Notes: generated from the letters alone by a model not told the origin. DNA of 64,000 bases from Maribacter_C sp047345145 (GCF_047345145.1 NZ_JBLFER010000005.1:1-64000), one strand, 5' to 3'. Shown: positions 25,016 through 33,412, numbered from the stretch's first letter. Numbers and translations: made by a program.

Positions 25016-25894
25016 TTAATAATACAATTCGTCGGTACGAAGATTCAAGAAACGTTGTGTGGCGAGATAAGTGCTTATGAGCGAAATTAATATTCCTAAA
25101 ATAAAGACGCCTACGAAAAGTAGGACTAAAATAGTTGGATCATCGAATAAGCCCAATTCGGGAAAATTCTGATTGAAATAATACAAGAATCCACCTAAGG
25201 TTAGTAGAGCAAGTAATGAACCTAACATACCCAATTTTACATTTGTCCAAATAAAAGGTCTTCTGATAAAGGTTTTGGTAGCGCCAACCATTTGCATGGT
25301 TTTAATAATAAATCGTTTTGAATAAATAGATAATCGAATTGAACTGTTGATAAGCAAAACAGCGATGAAAGTAAAAATACCGCTAGCAACCAGAATCCAT
25401 AAACTGATTCTTTTTACATTATCATTTAACAGACCAACTAGCGGTTGGTCATAGCTAACCTCATCTACGTATCCTTTCGCTGAAATCTCTTCAGCAATTT
25501 CTCCAATTTTTTCTGGGGATACAAAGTCCGCATTTAAATTCACGTCGATGGAATTCTTTAGTGGATTGTACCCTAAAAATTCAATGAAATTTTCACCAAT
25601 TTCTTCGGTGTGTTTTTCTGCGGCTTCCTCTTTAGAGACATAGATAGCTGTTTTGGTATATTCAGCCATAGAAAGGCTTTTTTGTAATTGGTCGATTTCT
25701 ACCTCCTTTGCATTCTCTTTTAAAAAGACAGATATGGTGATCTGTTCTTTAAAATGATCGGCCATTTTTTGAGTGTTCAAAACGAGTAACCCGAGAATTC
25801 CCAATAAAAAAAGAACAAGCGCTATACTCAAGACTACTGAAAAGTAGGATGATATCAGTTTACGTTTTTGATATTGCTCGAAAGATTTGCCCAT
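25016..25894 (-). CDS. ftsX: cell division protein FtsX
   Basis: 292 residues, the normal FtsX topology: an N-terminal helix after KRKLISSYFSVVLSIALVLFLLGILGLLVL, a periplasmic loop with SVFLKENAKEVEIDQLQKSL, and three C-terminal helices with FIIKTMQMVGATKTFIRRPFIW between. FtsX with FtsE controls peptidoglycan hydrolases at the septum. No ftsE is next to it here. It is the first gene of the ftsX-DUF3098-uppP-truB cluster. Confidence 0.95.
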   Translation of the reverse strand: MGKSFEQYQKRKLISSYFSVVLSIALVLFLLGILGLLVLNTQKMADHFKEQITISVFLKENAKEVEIDQLQKSLSMAEYTKTAIYVSKEEAAEKHTEEIGENFIEFLGYNPLKNSIDVNLNADFVSPEKIGEIAEEISAKGYVDEVSYDQPLVGLLNDNVKRISLWILVASGIFTFIAVLLINSSIRLSIYSKRFIIKTMQMVGATKTFIRRPFIWTNVKLGMLGSLLALLTLGGFLYYFNQNFPELGLFDDPTILVLLFVGVFILGILISLISTYLATQRFLNLRTDELYY

Positions 25895-26007
25895 AGTAGG
25901 TATTGATAGGTAAAGTTAGGAAAGTAAATTGAATCAAACCGGTATCTGGTTTCGCTTTCTAATATTTGAAAGATATCTTCGTTAGAATTACGACAAATCA
26001 AAATTAA

Positions 26008-26865
26008 ATGAACCTCCTAGACCTCAAAATCTCAAGACCCGGATTATGGTTTCCAACCCTGTGGATTTATTTGGTTCCTTTCGGAAATCAAGAAAATTTC
26101 TGGCAATCTTGGCTCTTTTGGCTAGGGCTTTTTTTTGTCACCTTCCCTCTAAATTATCTGGTTTACGGATTGAATGATTACAACGACGAAAAAGCTGATG
26201 CGGTAAACGAACGAAAGGGAAATTTCTTATTTGGTGCCAAAGCCCCAAGGAGTCATTTAGATGGTTTACTGAAGAAAATCACTTGGGTTATACTTCCGTT
26301 TGTTGCACTCTTTACTTATCTCTCCGGATTTAAAATGTTTCTACTTCTGGTGTTTATGGTGCTTGTAAATATTATATATAATTTCAAGCCCTTCCGTATC
26401 AAAGAAAGACCACCATTCGAAATACTAATTCAAATTGGCTATGTGACCACTGCTTTTTTTGCAACAGAACTGAACAATTTAGAAATATTGCCATGGCAAA
26501 CACTGACCTATCTTTCGCTCTTTGCTTTTCAGGCACATATTGCCGGTGAAATCATGGATATAGAACCTGATTTGAAATCTGGAAAACGAACTACAGCGAG
26601 CCTTCTTGGTCGAAAAAAATCTAAGCTATTGATGCTAACTCTTTTGCTGGTAGAATCCTTTTTAGTTTGGTTCTGGTTCAAAGATCTTGTTTTGGCTCTT
26701 TTCTTATTGGTGTTTTCGATTTGGTTGGTGCTAGACGTATTTATTTTTTTCAAAGACAAGCCTTATACACTACCACAAATGAAATTGTTTGGGTATGCGA
26801 TTAATCTATCTGCAATGCTATCTATGGCATGGGTCCTGTATAGCGGGAAGCTGCTTTTGGGGTAG
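26008..26865 (+). CDS. UbiA-family prenyltransferase
   Basis: 285 residues with about eight transmembrane helices. The two Asp-rich motifs of the UbiA superfamily are present: NDYNDEKADAVNERKGN (about 56-72) and the second as DIEPDLKSGKRTTASLLG (about 188-205). They bind Mg-diphosphate of an isoprenoid donor. The acceptor is unknown; carotenoid-like, quinone or membrane-lipid pathways are possible. It is divergent from ftsX. Confidence 0.85.
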   Translation: MNLLDLKISRPGLWFPTLWIYLVPFGNQENFWQSWLFWLGLFFVTFPLNYLVYGLNDYNDEKADAVNERKGNFLFGAKAPRSHLDGLLKKITWVILPFVALFTYLSGFKMFLLLVFMVLVNIIYNFKPFRIKERPPFEILIQIGYVTTAFFATELNNLEILPWQTLTYLSLFAFQAHIAGEIMDIEPDLKSGKRTTASLLGRKKSKLLMLTLLLVESFLVWFWFKDLVLALFLLVFSIWLVLDVFIFFKDKPYTLPQMKLFGYAINLSAMLSMAWVLYSGKLLLG

Positions 26866-26911
26866 GCTAGCCATCGACTCTGTTATACTTTCGCCTTTCC
26901 TAGAATAAACC

Positions 26912-26919
26912 TATTTTTG
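26912..26919 (+). promoter_or_regulatory. leuS promoter, -7 box
   Basis: TATTTTTG matches TAnnTTTG exactly, 26 bp before the leuS ATG, with TTTCG about 18 bp further upstream as a weak -33 candidate. Confidence 0.5.
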
Positions 26920-26945
26920 CCCTTTACTTTTAAGAAGCAAGCATC

Positions 26946-29900
26946 ATGCAATACAATTTCAACGAAATTGAAGCCAAATGGCAAAAATATTGGGCCAAAA
27001 ATCAAACTTTCAAAGCAGAAAACAACTCCGAAATGGATAAGTTTTATGTGTTAGATATGTTCCCATATCCCTCAGGAGCCGGTTTACATGTTGGCCACCC
27101 ATTAGGCTATATTGCTAGTGATATTTATGCCCGTTACAAAAGGCATAAAGGTTTTAATGTGATGCATCCGCAAGGTTATGATTCCTTCGGATTGCCTGCA
27201 GAACAATATGCCATCCAAACTGGACAACATCCCGCTATTACTACGGCAGAAAATATAAAAACCTATAGAAGACAATTAGATCAAATCGGATTTTCATTCG
27301 ACTGGAGTCGTGAAGTTAGAACCTCAGACCCTAAATATTACAAATGGACACAGTGGATTTTCATTCAACTCTTCAATTCTTGGTACAATAAAGATTCCGA
27401 TAAAGCAGAAGATATTGAGACACTAATTGCGGCTTTTTCTACGGATGGAAATGCTAATGTAGATGCCGTTTGCGATGAAGATATCAGCGAATTTTCAGCT
27501 ACGGATTGGAATAGCTTTTCCAGCAAAGAACAACAGGAAATCCTTTTAAAATATAGATTGACCTATTTGGCCGATACAGAGGTAAATTGGTGTCCGGCAT
27601 TAGGAACTGTTTTGGCTAATGACGAAATCGTAAACGGTGTTTCCGAACGCGGTGGTCACCCGGTAATTCGTAAAAAGATGACCCAATGGAGCATGCGCAT
27701 CAGTGCCTATGCGCAGCGCTTATTGGATGGATTAAATACGATTGACTGGCCACAACCTTTGAAAGATTCTCAAACCAATTGGATTGGGAGGTCGCAAGGG
27801 GCTTCTGTAACCTTTAACATCCTCCCCCTAGCCCCCTCCGAGGGAGGGGGAACAGATTCTCGATTGACCGGGGATTCTTCGATAATTGGTACTCTTTTGG
27901 AGAGAGCAAAAGAGATGCGTCAAAACCCCACTGAAGCAGAGACTAAACTATGGGAAGTACTTCGGAAAAAGGATTTTATTTATAAATTCAGAAGACAGCA
28001 TCCTATTTATAAATACATTGTCGATTTTGTTTGTTTAGAGAAGAATCTGATTATTGAAGTAGATGGAAAAATACATGAACATCAACTTAATGAAGATGCA
28101 GAAAGGCAACTAATTTTGGAGCAGAAAAAAGGCTTTAAAGTTATTCGATTTACTAATGAAGAAGTACTTAATAATATTCAAGCCGTAAAAGAAAAAATAA
28201 GAGAAGAACTGAACTCCCTCCCCTCAGGGGAGGGTTGGGGAGGGGACCTCTCAATCGAAGTCTTTACAACCCGCCCCGATACCATCTTCGGGGCAAGCTT
28301 CATGACCCTTGCCCCCGAGCATGAATTGGTTGAAAAAATTACAACTCCAGAACAAAAAGCTGAAGTTGACGCTTATATCGAAGCAACAGCAAAACGTTCC
28401 GAACGCGACCGTATGGCTGATGTAAAAACGATATCAGGTGCTTTTACAGGAGCCTACGCCGAACACCCATTTTCTAAAAAGCCGATTCCGATTTGGATTG
28501 GCGATTATGTTTTGGCTGGCTATGGTACCGGAGCGGTAATGTCAGTTCCTTGTGGGGACCAAAGGGATTATGATTTTGCGAAGCATTTTGATATTCCGAT
28601 TCCGAATATTTTTGAGGGCGTTGATATTTCTGAAGAAGCATTTGCTGATAAAGAAAAAACCGTCATTGCTAATTCTGATTTCCTAAATGGATTACCGTAT
28701 AAAAAAGCAGTAAAAACTGCTATTTATGAATTGGAAAAATTGGGACAAGGCAAAGGTAAAATCAACTACCGTTTGCGCGATGCCGTTTTTAGCAGACAGC
28801 GGTATTGGGGTGAACCTTTTCCAGTATATTACATAGATGGAATGCCGCAAATGATTGACCCGGAACATTTGCCAATAGTGCTGCCTGAAGTTGAAAAATA
28901 TTTACCTACGGAAACAGGAGAGCCACCTTTGGGCAATGCAACTGTTTGGGCCTGGGATACAAATAAGAACGAAGTAGTAAGTAACGATAACATCTCCCCC
29001 TCATGGGGAGACCGAGAGGGGGACAACGGTGTCTACCCACTAGAACTAAACACCATGCCAGGTTGGGCAGGAAGCTCGCAATACTTCAACCGTTATATGG
29101 ACCCGCATAATGATGATGAAATCTTCTCAAAAGAAGCGATTGACTATTGGCAAGATGTGGACTTGTACATCGGCGGTAGCGAACACGCCACAGGGCATTT
29201 GTTATATGCCCGTTTTTGGCAGAAGTTCATGTTTGATAGAGGTTATGTGCCTAAAGATGAGTTTGCGAAAAAGCTCATTAATCAAGGCATGATTACTGGT
29301 ACTAGTGCTTTTGTTTATAGGGCTGGATATCAGGAAGTCTCAAAGGAGGAAGATTATTCAGTAACCGTTGAAAGTGAAATTAATCACGCAAAGAAAACTT
29401 TCCCAGTTCTTATATTTTCAAAGGGCTTGTTAAATGACAAAATAGAACTTCTGAAAACGTACCAAAAGGAATTTGATAAAATCAATACCAATTTGAATTT
29501 AACGACAAAAATTTCTTCCATTTATCCTAGTCCAATTCATGCTGATGTCTCTTTGGTCGATTCTTCAAATGAGTTGGATATAGAAGGATTTAAAAATTGG
29601 CAGCCAGACTATAAGGACGCCAAGTTTGTTTTGGAAGATGGCAAATATATAGTCGGTCGCGAAGTTGAAAAAATGTCCAAATCCAAATATAATGTCGTCA
29701 ACCCTGATGATATTGTAAAAGAATATGGCGCAGATAGCCTTCGTTTGTATGAAATGTTCTTAGGTCCCTTAGAGCAATCCAAACCTTGGAATACGGCTGG
29801 CATTACCGGAGTCCATTCCTTTTTAAAGAAGCTTTGGAAACTATATTTCAACGAAAACGGTTCTAAGATAACAGATGCAGAAGCATCCGCAGAAAACCTA

Positions 29901-30350
29901 AAGACTTTACATAAAACCATCAAAAAAGTAGAAGAAGATATTGAAAACTTTAGCTTCAATACTTCGGTGTCTACCTTTATGATTTGTGTGAATGAATTGA
30001 CTGCTCAAAAATGCACAAGCAAGGCCATACTTGAACCCTTGGCGATTTTGGTATCACCTTATGCTCCTCATATTGCTGAAGAGCTTTGGGAGAAATTAGG
30101 GCATGCTGAATCGATTTCTTCAGCAGCTTTCCCAACTTTTGAACCCAAGTATTTGGTGGAGAGCAGCAAGGAGTATCCGATATCCTTTAACGGGAAAATG
30201 AAGTTCACGATGGAGCTTTCCTTAGACTTATCTGAAGAAGACATCGAAACGGCAGTTATGGCGCACGAAAAAACACAGCAGCAATTAGCTGGGCGAACTC
30301 CTAAAAAAGTGATCGTAGTGCCTGGTAAGATTGTAAATATTGTAGGGTAA
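26946..30350 (+). CDS. leuS: leucyl-tRNA synthetase carrying an in-frame DUF559 endonuclease insertion
   Basis: 1134 residues; Bacteroidota LeuRS is normally about 920-950. All LeuRS landmarks are present: PYPSGAGLHVGHPLGY with the HIGH-type H48-V-G-H51, the zinc/editing CP1 region with WIGRSQGASV and VFTTRPDTIFGASFM, the tRNA-binding part MPGWAGSSQYFNRYMDPHN, and K909-M-S-K-S913. Extra length comes from three places: residues about 293-435 (a DUF559 domain flanked by inverted palindromic repeats), about 683-694 (a peptide encoded by a second palindrome) and an expansion at about 794-866. The first two fall in loops bordering conserved strands, so the synthetase is probably functional. The SemiSWEET gene starts 1 bp after the stop. 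Confidence 0.96.
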   Translation: MQYNFNEIEAKWQKYWAKNQTFKAENNSEMDKFYVLDMFPYPSGAGLHVGHPLGYIASDIYARYKRHKGFNVMHPQGYDSFGLPAEQYAIQTGQHPAITTAENIKTYRRQLDQIGFSFDWSREVRTSDPKYYKWTQWIFIQLFNSWYNKDSDKAEDIETLIAAFSTDGNANVDAVCDEDISEFSATDWNSFSSKEQQEILLKYRLTYLADTEVNWCPALGTVLANDEIVNGVSERGGHPVIRKKMTQWSMRISAYAQRLLDGLNTIDWPQPLKDSQTNWIGRSQGASVTFNILPLAPSEGGGTDSRLTGDSSIIGTLLERAKEMRQNPTEAETKLWEVLRKKDFIYKFRRQHPIYKYIVDFVCLEKNLIIEVDGKIHEHQLNEDAERQLILEQKKGFKVIRFTNEEVLNNIQAVKEKIREELNSLPSGEGWGGDLSIEVFTTRPDTIFGASFMTLAPEHELVEKITTPEQKAEVDAYIEATAKRSERDRMADVKTISGAFTGAYAEHPFSKKPIPIWIGDYVLAGYGTGAVMSVPCGDQRDYDFAKHFDIPIPNIFEGVDISEEAFADKEKTVIANSDFLNGLPYKKAVKTAIYELEKLGQGKGKINYRLRDAVFSRQRYWGEPFPVYYIDGMPQMIDPEHLPIVLPEVEKYLPTETGEPPLGNATVWAWDTNKNEVVSNDNISPSWGDREGDNGVYPLELNTMPGWAGSSQYFNRYMDPHNDDEIFSKEAIDYWQDVDLYIGGSEHATGHLLYARFWQKFMFDRGYVPKDEFAKKLINQGMITGTSAFVYRAGYQEVSKEEDYSVTVESEINHAKKTFPVLIFSKGLLNDKIELLKTYQKEFDKINTNLNLTTKISSIYPSPIHADVSLVDSSNELDIEGFKNWQPDYKDAKFVLEDGKYIVGREVEKMSKSKYNVVNPDDIVKEYGADSLRLYEMFLGPLEQSKPWNTAGITGVHSFLKKLWKLYFNENGSKITDAEASAENLKTLHKTIKKVEEDIENFSFNTSVSTFMICVNELTAQKCTSKAILEPLAILVSPYAPHIAEELWEKLGHAESISSAAFPTFEPKYLVESSKEYPISFNGKMKFTMELSLDLSEEDIETAVMAHEKTQQQLAGRTPKKVIVVPGKIVNIVG
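27821..27850 (-). repeat. left inverted hairpin-tail repeat of the DUF559 element
   Basis: The stem CCCCCTCC / GGAGGGGG with a GAG loop (27832-27850) is preceded by the complementary tail CCTCCCCCTAG. Read on the minus strand, the order is hairpin then tail, the same unit as at 28217-28246 and 62835-62864. Confidence 0.75.
28214..28246 (+). repeat. right hairpin-tail repeat of the DUF559 element
   Basis: CCCTCCCC-TCA-GGGGAGGG (28217-28235) forms a hairpin, followed by the tail TTGGGGAGGGG. It is the inverted partner of 27821-27850. The tail duplicates the 3' arm of the stem, so the 5' arm has two possible partners. Confidence 0.75.
28993..29022 (+). repeat. second palindromic repeat embedded in leuS (related family)
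   Basis: TCTCCCC-CTCAT-GGGGAGA is a hairpin followed by the tail CCGAGAGGGGGA, the same stem-then-G-rich-tail plan as the DUF559-flanking units but a different sequence. It encodes SPSWGDREGD in frame, in the loop just before PLELNTMPGWAGSS. Confidence 0.65.
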
Positions 30351-30351
30351 T

Positions 30352-30606
30352 ATGCCAAATATCGAAATCATAGGATTGATTGCAGCGACGCTGACCACGG
30401 CTTGTTTCATTCCTCAAGTCTACAAGGTTTGGAAAGAGAAGTCTACCAAAGATATTTCACTTGTAATGTATATTGTATTTATGATAGGCCTAGCACTTTG
30501 GTTATGGTACGGCATTGAAAAGGAAAGTATCAGCATGGTTTTAGCCAACTCAGGTACTTTGCTACTGGCCTTTGCTATTTTTATTGCAAAACTTAAGTAC
30601 AAGTAA
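30352..30606 (+). CDS. SemiSWEET sugar transporter
   Basis: 84 residues with three transmembrane helices, the half-transporter size. The family signature includes IGLIAATLTTACFIPQVYKVWKEKSTKDISL, with the PQ motif in helix 1, and MYIVFMIGLALWLWYGI. SemiSWEETs dimerise to carry small sugars by facilitated diffusion. It starts 1 bp after leuS, so the two are cotranscribed. A clear terminator follows. Confidence 0.92.
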   Translation: MPNIEIIGLIAATLTTACFIPQVYKVWKEKSTKDISLVMYIVFMIGLALWLWYGIEKESISMVLANSGTLLLAFAIFIAKLKYK

Positions 30607-30632
30607 GTTTTTAGACCTGTGGTAAGAACATA

Positions 30633-30667
30633 AAAAAACCCTAACCGAAAGGTTAGGGTTTTTTTTC
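30633..30667 (+). terminator. intrinsic terminator of the leuS-SemiSWEET operon
   Basis: AAAAAACCCTAACC and GGTTAGGGTTTTTT pair perfectly around a GAAA tetraloop, ending in a T run. Confidence 0.88.
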
Positions 30668-30744
30668 GCCAAACATTTTATTAATTACATCCTTTCCCCC
30701 CTGAAAAGGGAATTAATATGTGTTAAATATAATATTTTTAAATC

Positions 30745-30770
30745 AATACCCCTAAAATACAGGGGGTATT
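30745..30770. promoter_or_regulatory. inverted repeat in the ald upstream region
   Basis: AATACCCC (30745-30752) and GGGGTATT (30763-30770) are exact inverse complements 10 nt apart. They lie about 65 bp upstream of the predicted ald -7 box and could be an operator. A related CCCCCTA stretch occurs near 30801-30807. Confidence 0.35.
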
Positions 30771-30835
30771 TTAAAATATTATAACTATTTTGTAGACACA
30801 CCCCCTATTTTCATCGAATTTATTTTTATTAGAAT

Positions 30836-30843
30836 TAGTTTTG
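30836..30843 (+). promoter_or_regulatory. ald promoter, -7 box
   Basis: TAGTTTTG is an exact TAnnTTTG match 36 bp before the ald ATG at 30880. Confidence 0.45.
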
Positions 30844-30879
30844 TCACATTTTTGTAACGAATTCAAAAATCACATAACA

Positions 30880-31980
30880 ATGAAAATAGGTGTCCCAAAG
30901 GAAATTAAGAATAACGAGAGTCGAGTAGGAATGACTCCTGCAGGTGTTTTCGAATTGGTAAAAAATAATCATACCGTATTTGTGCAAACTGGCGCTGGCG
31001 AAGGAAGTGGATTTCTAGACGGTGACTACAAAAGTGCGGGAGCCATAATTTTAGATACCATCGGTCTTGTTTATGCAATGAGTGAGATGATAGTAAAGGT
31101 TAAAGAACCTATTGCTGAAGAGTATGAACTGGTGCAAAAAGATCAGATTGTTTTCACCTACTTTCATTTTGCTTCTAGTGAACCTTTGACTAAAGCCATG
31201 ATAAAGAGCGAATCGGTTTGCATTGCTTATGAAACGGTAGAAGATGAAGAAGGTGCTCTTCCCTTATTAACTCCAATGTCTGAAGTCGCTGGTAGAATGT
31301 CGATTCAGCAGGGCGCTCGATATTTAGAGAAACCAGTAAAGGGTCGTGGTGTCTTATTGGGGGGTGTTCCCGGGGTACAACCGGGGAAGGTTTTAGTTCT
31401 CGGGGCAGGAGTCGTTGGTATTCAGGCGGCAAAAATGGCCGCAGGACTAGGAGCTCATGTTACGATTATGGATGTCAACATGAAAAGACTTCGCTATGTC
31501 AATGATGTTATGCCATCACATGTGGTAACTGAATTTTCAAATGAATTCAATATTCGGAAACATATCAAAACTCATGATTTGATTATTGGGGGCGTTCTAC
31601 TCAAAGGAGCCAAAGCACCTAATCTCATCACAAGAGATATGCTAAAAGATATGCGTCCGGGTACTGTGATTGTAGATGTTGCCGTGGATCAAGGTGGATG
31701 TGTCGAAACAACTAGGCCAACAACGCATGAAGATCCGGTTTATATCATAGATGATGTAGTGCATTACTCTGTAGCTAATATGCCGGGGGCTGTTCCGTAT
31801 ACATCAACGGTAGCTTTAACGAATGTAACCTTACCCTACGTCCTCAAACTAGCAAATTTAGGATGGGAAAAGGCAACGATTCAGGATGAATCTCTTCGAA
31901 AAGGATTGAATATCATAAGAGGTGAAGTTGTTTATAAAGAAATTATAGAAGCTTTTGGCTGGGAAGCTGAAGTAGTATAA
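30880..31980 (+). CDS. ald: alanine dehydrogenase
   Basis: Taken from the ATG at 30880 (MKIGVPKEIKNNESRVGMTPAGV), 366 residues; the upstream TTG at 30841 overlaps the promoter and is rejected. The N-terminal substrate domain has the catalytic Arg15 and the Lys in VKVKEP. The Rossmann domain has VLGAGVVGIQAAKMAAGLGAHVTIMD. The C-terminal part reads IDDVVHYSVANMPGAVPYTSTVALTN. It interconverts alanine and pyruvate plus ammonia with NAD(H). An Lrp/AsnC regulator lies about 900 bp downstream on the other strand, and such regulators often control ald. Confidence 0.95.
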   Translation: MKIGVPKEIKNNESRVGMTPAGVFELVKNNHTVFVQTGAGEGSGFLDGDYKSAGAIILDTIGLVYAMSEMIVKVKEPIAEEYELVQKDQIVFTYFHFASSEPLTKAMIKSESVCIAYETVEDEEGALPLLTPMSEVAGRMSIQQGARYLEKPVKGRGVLLGGVPGVQPGKVLVLGAGVVGIQAAKMAAGLGAHVTIMDVNMKRLRYVNDVMPSHVVTEFSNEFNIRKHIKTHDLIIGGVLLKGAKAPNLITRDMLKDMRPGTVIVDVAVDQGGCVETTRPTTHEDPVYIIDDVVHYSVANMPGAVPYTSTVALTNVTLPYVLKLANLGWEKATIQDESLRKGLNIIRGEVVYKEIIEAFGWEAEVV

Positions 31981-32003
31981 TAGACAATTTGTCAGATATA
32001 AGA

Positions 32004-32050
32004 CCTCGTCAGACCCTGAAACTAGTTCAGGGAGTTTTGGCGGGGTTTTT
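32004..32050 (+). terminator. two-helix terminator after ald, containing a REP-like palindrome
   Basis: The outer helix CCTCGTCA (32004-32011) with TGGCGGGG (32038-32045) encloses the inner palindrome CCTGAAACTAGTTCAGG (32015-32031), followed by TTTTT. The inner palindrome is nearly identical to the P3 arm of the TPP riboswitch at 5373-5389. Confidence 0.75.
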
Positions 32051-32069
32051 GCGTTTCAATAGTTATGTC

Positions 32070-32095
32070 ATTCCCGTGAAGACGGGAATCTTTTT
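32070..32095 (+). terminator. second hairpin after ald (terminator or dispersed repeat)
   Basis: ATTCCCGT (32070-32077) and ACGGGAAT (32082-32089) form a perfect stem with a GAAG loop, followed by CTTTTTC. This TCATTCCCG...CGGGAAT form is a common dispersed bacterial repeat, so it may be a repeat acting as a terminator. Confidence 0.55.
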
Positions 32096-32131
32096 CATAT
32101 ATTTAAAAAAGTAAAATTAAAAAAAGAAAAA

Positions 32132-32830
32132 ATGTTAGGATTTGATATGGGTTACATCATAATCGCTGGGGCTTTTGGTCTTTTCAGCATGTTGGTAAGT
32201 AACCGATTAAAAAGTAAGTTTAAAAAGTACTCTAAAGTGCAATTACGGAATGGATTGAGCGGTGCTGAGATTGCTGAGAAAATGTTGGCTGATCATGGTA
32301 TTCGCGATGTGAAAGTCATTTCTACGCCAGGTATGTTGACAGATCACTATAATCCCGCAAATAAAACGGTTAACCTAAGTGAAGGGGTTTATGCGCAAAG
32401 AAATGCTTCGGCGGCGGCTGTTGCAGCCCATGAGGTGGGACATGCCGTTCAACATGCTACCGCTTATGAATGGTTAGGCATGCGATCCAAATTAGTCCCA
32501 ATATTGAATATTACTTCAAAATTCTCAATGTGGGTAATTTTCGGTGGATTAGCTCTTATGCAAACAACCGCCATTGGTGGAACCGTGGCTTGGGTGGGTG
32601 TTGGTTTATATGGTATCGGAACCTTATTCAGCTTTGTAACCCTTCCTGTGGAATATGACGCTAGTAATCGAGCCTTAGCTTGGTTGAAGAATAAGAACAT
32701 GGTAAGCCAAGAAGAATATGCCGGTGCAGAAGATGCTTTGAAATGGGCAGCTAGAACGTATTTGGTTGCTGCAATTGGAGCACTTGCTACCTTGCTTTAT
32801 TTTGCAATGCGAGTGGCGAGTAGAGATTAA
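32132..32830 (+). CDS. membrane zinc metallopeptidase (YugP-like, PF04298)
   Basis: 232 residues. An N-terminal helix (MGYIIIAGAFGLFSMLVSN) is followed by the family core GLSGAEIAEKMLADHGI and the zinc site AAHEVGHAVQHA (HExxH), with further helices (MWVIFGGLALMQTTAIGG, AWVGVGLYGIGTLFSFVTLP) and a short C-terminal helix. It is a membrane-embedded zinc peptidase of unknown substrate. Closed by a terminator at 32849. Confidence 0.92.
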   Translation: MLGFDMGYIIIAGAFGLFSMLVSNRLKSKFKKYSKVQLRNGLSGAEIAEKMLADHGIRDVKVISTPGMLTDHYNPANKTVNLSEGVYAQRNASAAAVAAHEVGHAVQHATAYEWLGMRSKLVPILNITSKFSMWVIFGGLALMQTTAIGGTVAWVGVGLYGIGTLFSFVTLPVEYDASNRALAWLKNKNMVSQEEYAGAEDALKWAARTYLVAAIGALATLLYFAMRVASRD

Positions 32831-32848
32831 GTAACTATAAAATGTATT

Positions 32849-32886
32849 AAACCTCGTAATCTTCTTTAGTTTTACGAGGTTTTTTT
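32849..32886. terminator. terminator between the metallopeptidase and Lrp/AsnC genes
   Basis: AAACCTCGTAA (32849-32859) pairs with TTACGAGGTTT (32872-32882), followed by a T run. It lies between convergent genes and may serve both. Confidence 0.8.
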
Positions 32887-33355
32887 ATATCGTAATTTGT
32901 CGATCAATTTGTTGTGCTAAAGAAATAAAAGTTTCCGTTCGCGATACACCTTCAATCTGCTGAATTTCCTTATTTAAAACATGCATCAAATGCTCATTAT
33001 CTTTACAAAGCACTTTGATTAAGATAGACCAGTTGCCTGTTGTGTAATGACATTCTAAAACTTCAGGAATTTCTTCCAATAATTTTACTGCCTTTGGGTT
33101 ACTCATAGCTTTATCTAGATATATTCCGATATAGGCCATTGTTGTATAACCCATAACTTTTGGATTGATGACAAACTTCGAGCCTGCTAGAAGTCCAGAT
33201 GCTTCCAATTTTCGTAAACGTTGATGAATGGCGGCTCCAGAGATCCCTATATTTCTTGCAATTTCAAGTACGGGTTTCCGAGCATCGGCCATTAAAAATC
33301 TTAGGATCTTTTTGTCGATTCCGTCAATTTTTACACTTTTGGAATTAGATTTCAT
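32885..33355 (-). CDS. Lrp/AsnC family transcriptional regulator
   Basis: 156 residues. The N-terminal HTH reads IDKKILRFLMADARKPVLEIARNIGISGAAIHQRLRKLEASGLL (about 13-56). The C-terminal RAM domain (about 70-150) contains YIGIYL and LECHYTTGNWSILIKV. These regulators sense amino acids. The neighbours ald and saccharopine dehydrogenase suggest control of alanine or lysine metabolism; this is inference. Confidence 0.92.
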   Translation of the reverse strand: MKSNSKSVKIDGIDKKILRFLMADARKPVLEIARNIGISGAAIHQRLRKLEASGLLAGSKFVINPKVMGYTTMAYIGIYLDKAMSNPKAVKLLEEIPEVLECHYTTGNWSILIKVLCKDNEHLMHVLNKEIQQIEGVSRTETFISLAQQIDRQITI

Positions 33356-33412
33356 CTATACAGTTTCAGATTTATAGTAAAAGTAGCTTTTTTGTTTGGA
33401 ACTAGATACTTG

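Larger units (their letters stand above)
27821..28250 (+). mobile_element. in-frame DUF559 nuclease element inside leuS, bounded by inverted hairpin repeats
   Basis: The segment lies between codons for SVTFNI and SIEVFTTRPDT, which are almost adjacent in ordinary LeuRS, just inside the CP1 editing domain. It adds about 143 codons in frame with no stop. Inside is a full DUF559 domain (about 313-420): NPTEAETKLWEVLRKKDF, FRRQHPIYKYIVDF with D360, LIIEVDGKIHEHQ with E371, D373 and H377, and VIRFTNEEVL. This family is related to Vsr-type PD-(D/E)xK nucleases and is usually a free-standing protein of about 120 residues. There is no N-terminal Cys/Ser or C-terminal His-Asn, so it is not an intein. 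Confidence 0.85.

Noticed and set aside
27821..28250. Intein or group I intron as explanation of the leuS insertion
   Set aside because: There is no N-terminal Cys/Ser, no C-terminal His-Asn and no splicing blocks, and the segment is an open frame throughout with a DUF559 domain.
27821..28250. Insertion sequence inside leuS
   Set aside because: No transposase is present and the frame is unbroken; the only domain is a Vsr-like nuclease. It is called a mobile element on the basis of repeats and domain, not as an IS.
28829..29026. Small minus-strand ORF within leuS
   Set aside because: It is a shadow of the LeuRS reading frame, including the antisense of the second palindromic repeat.
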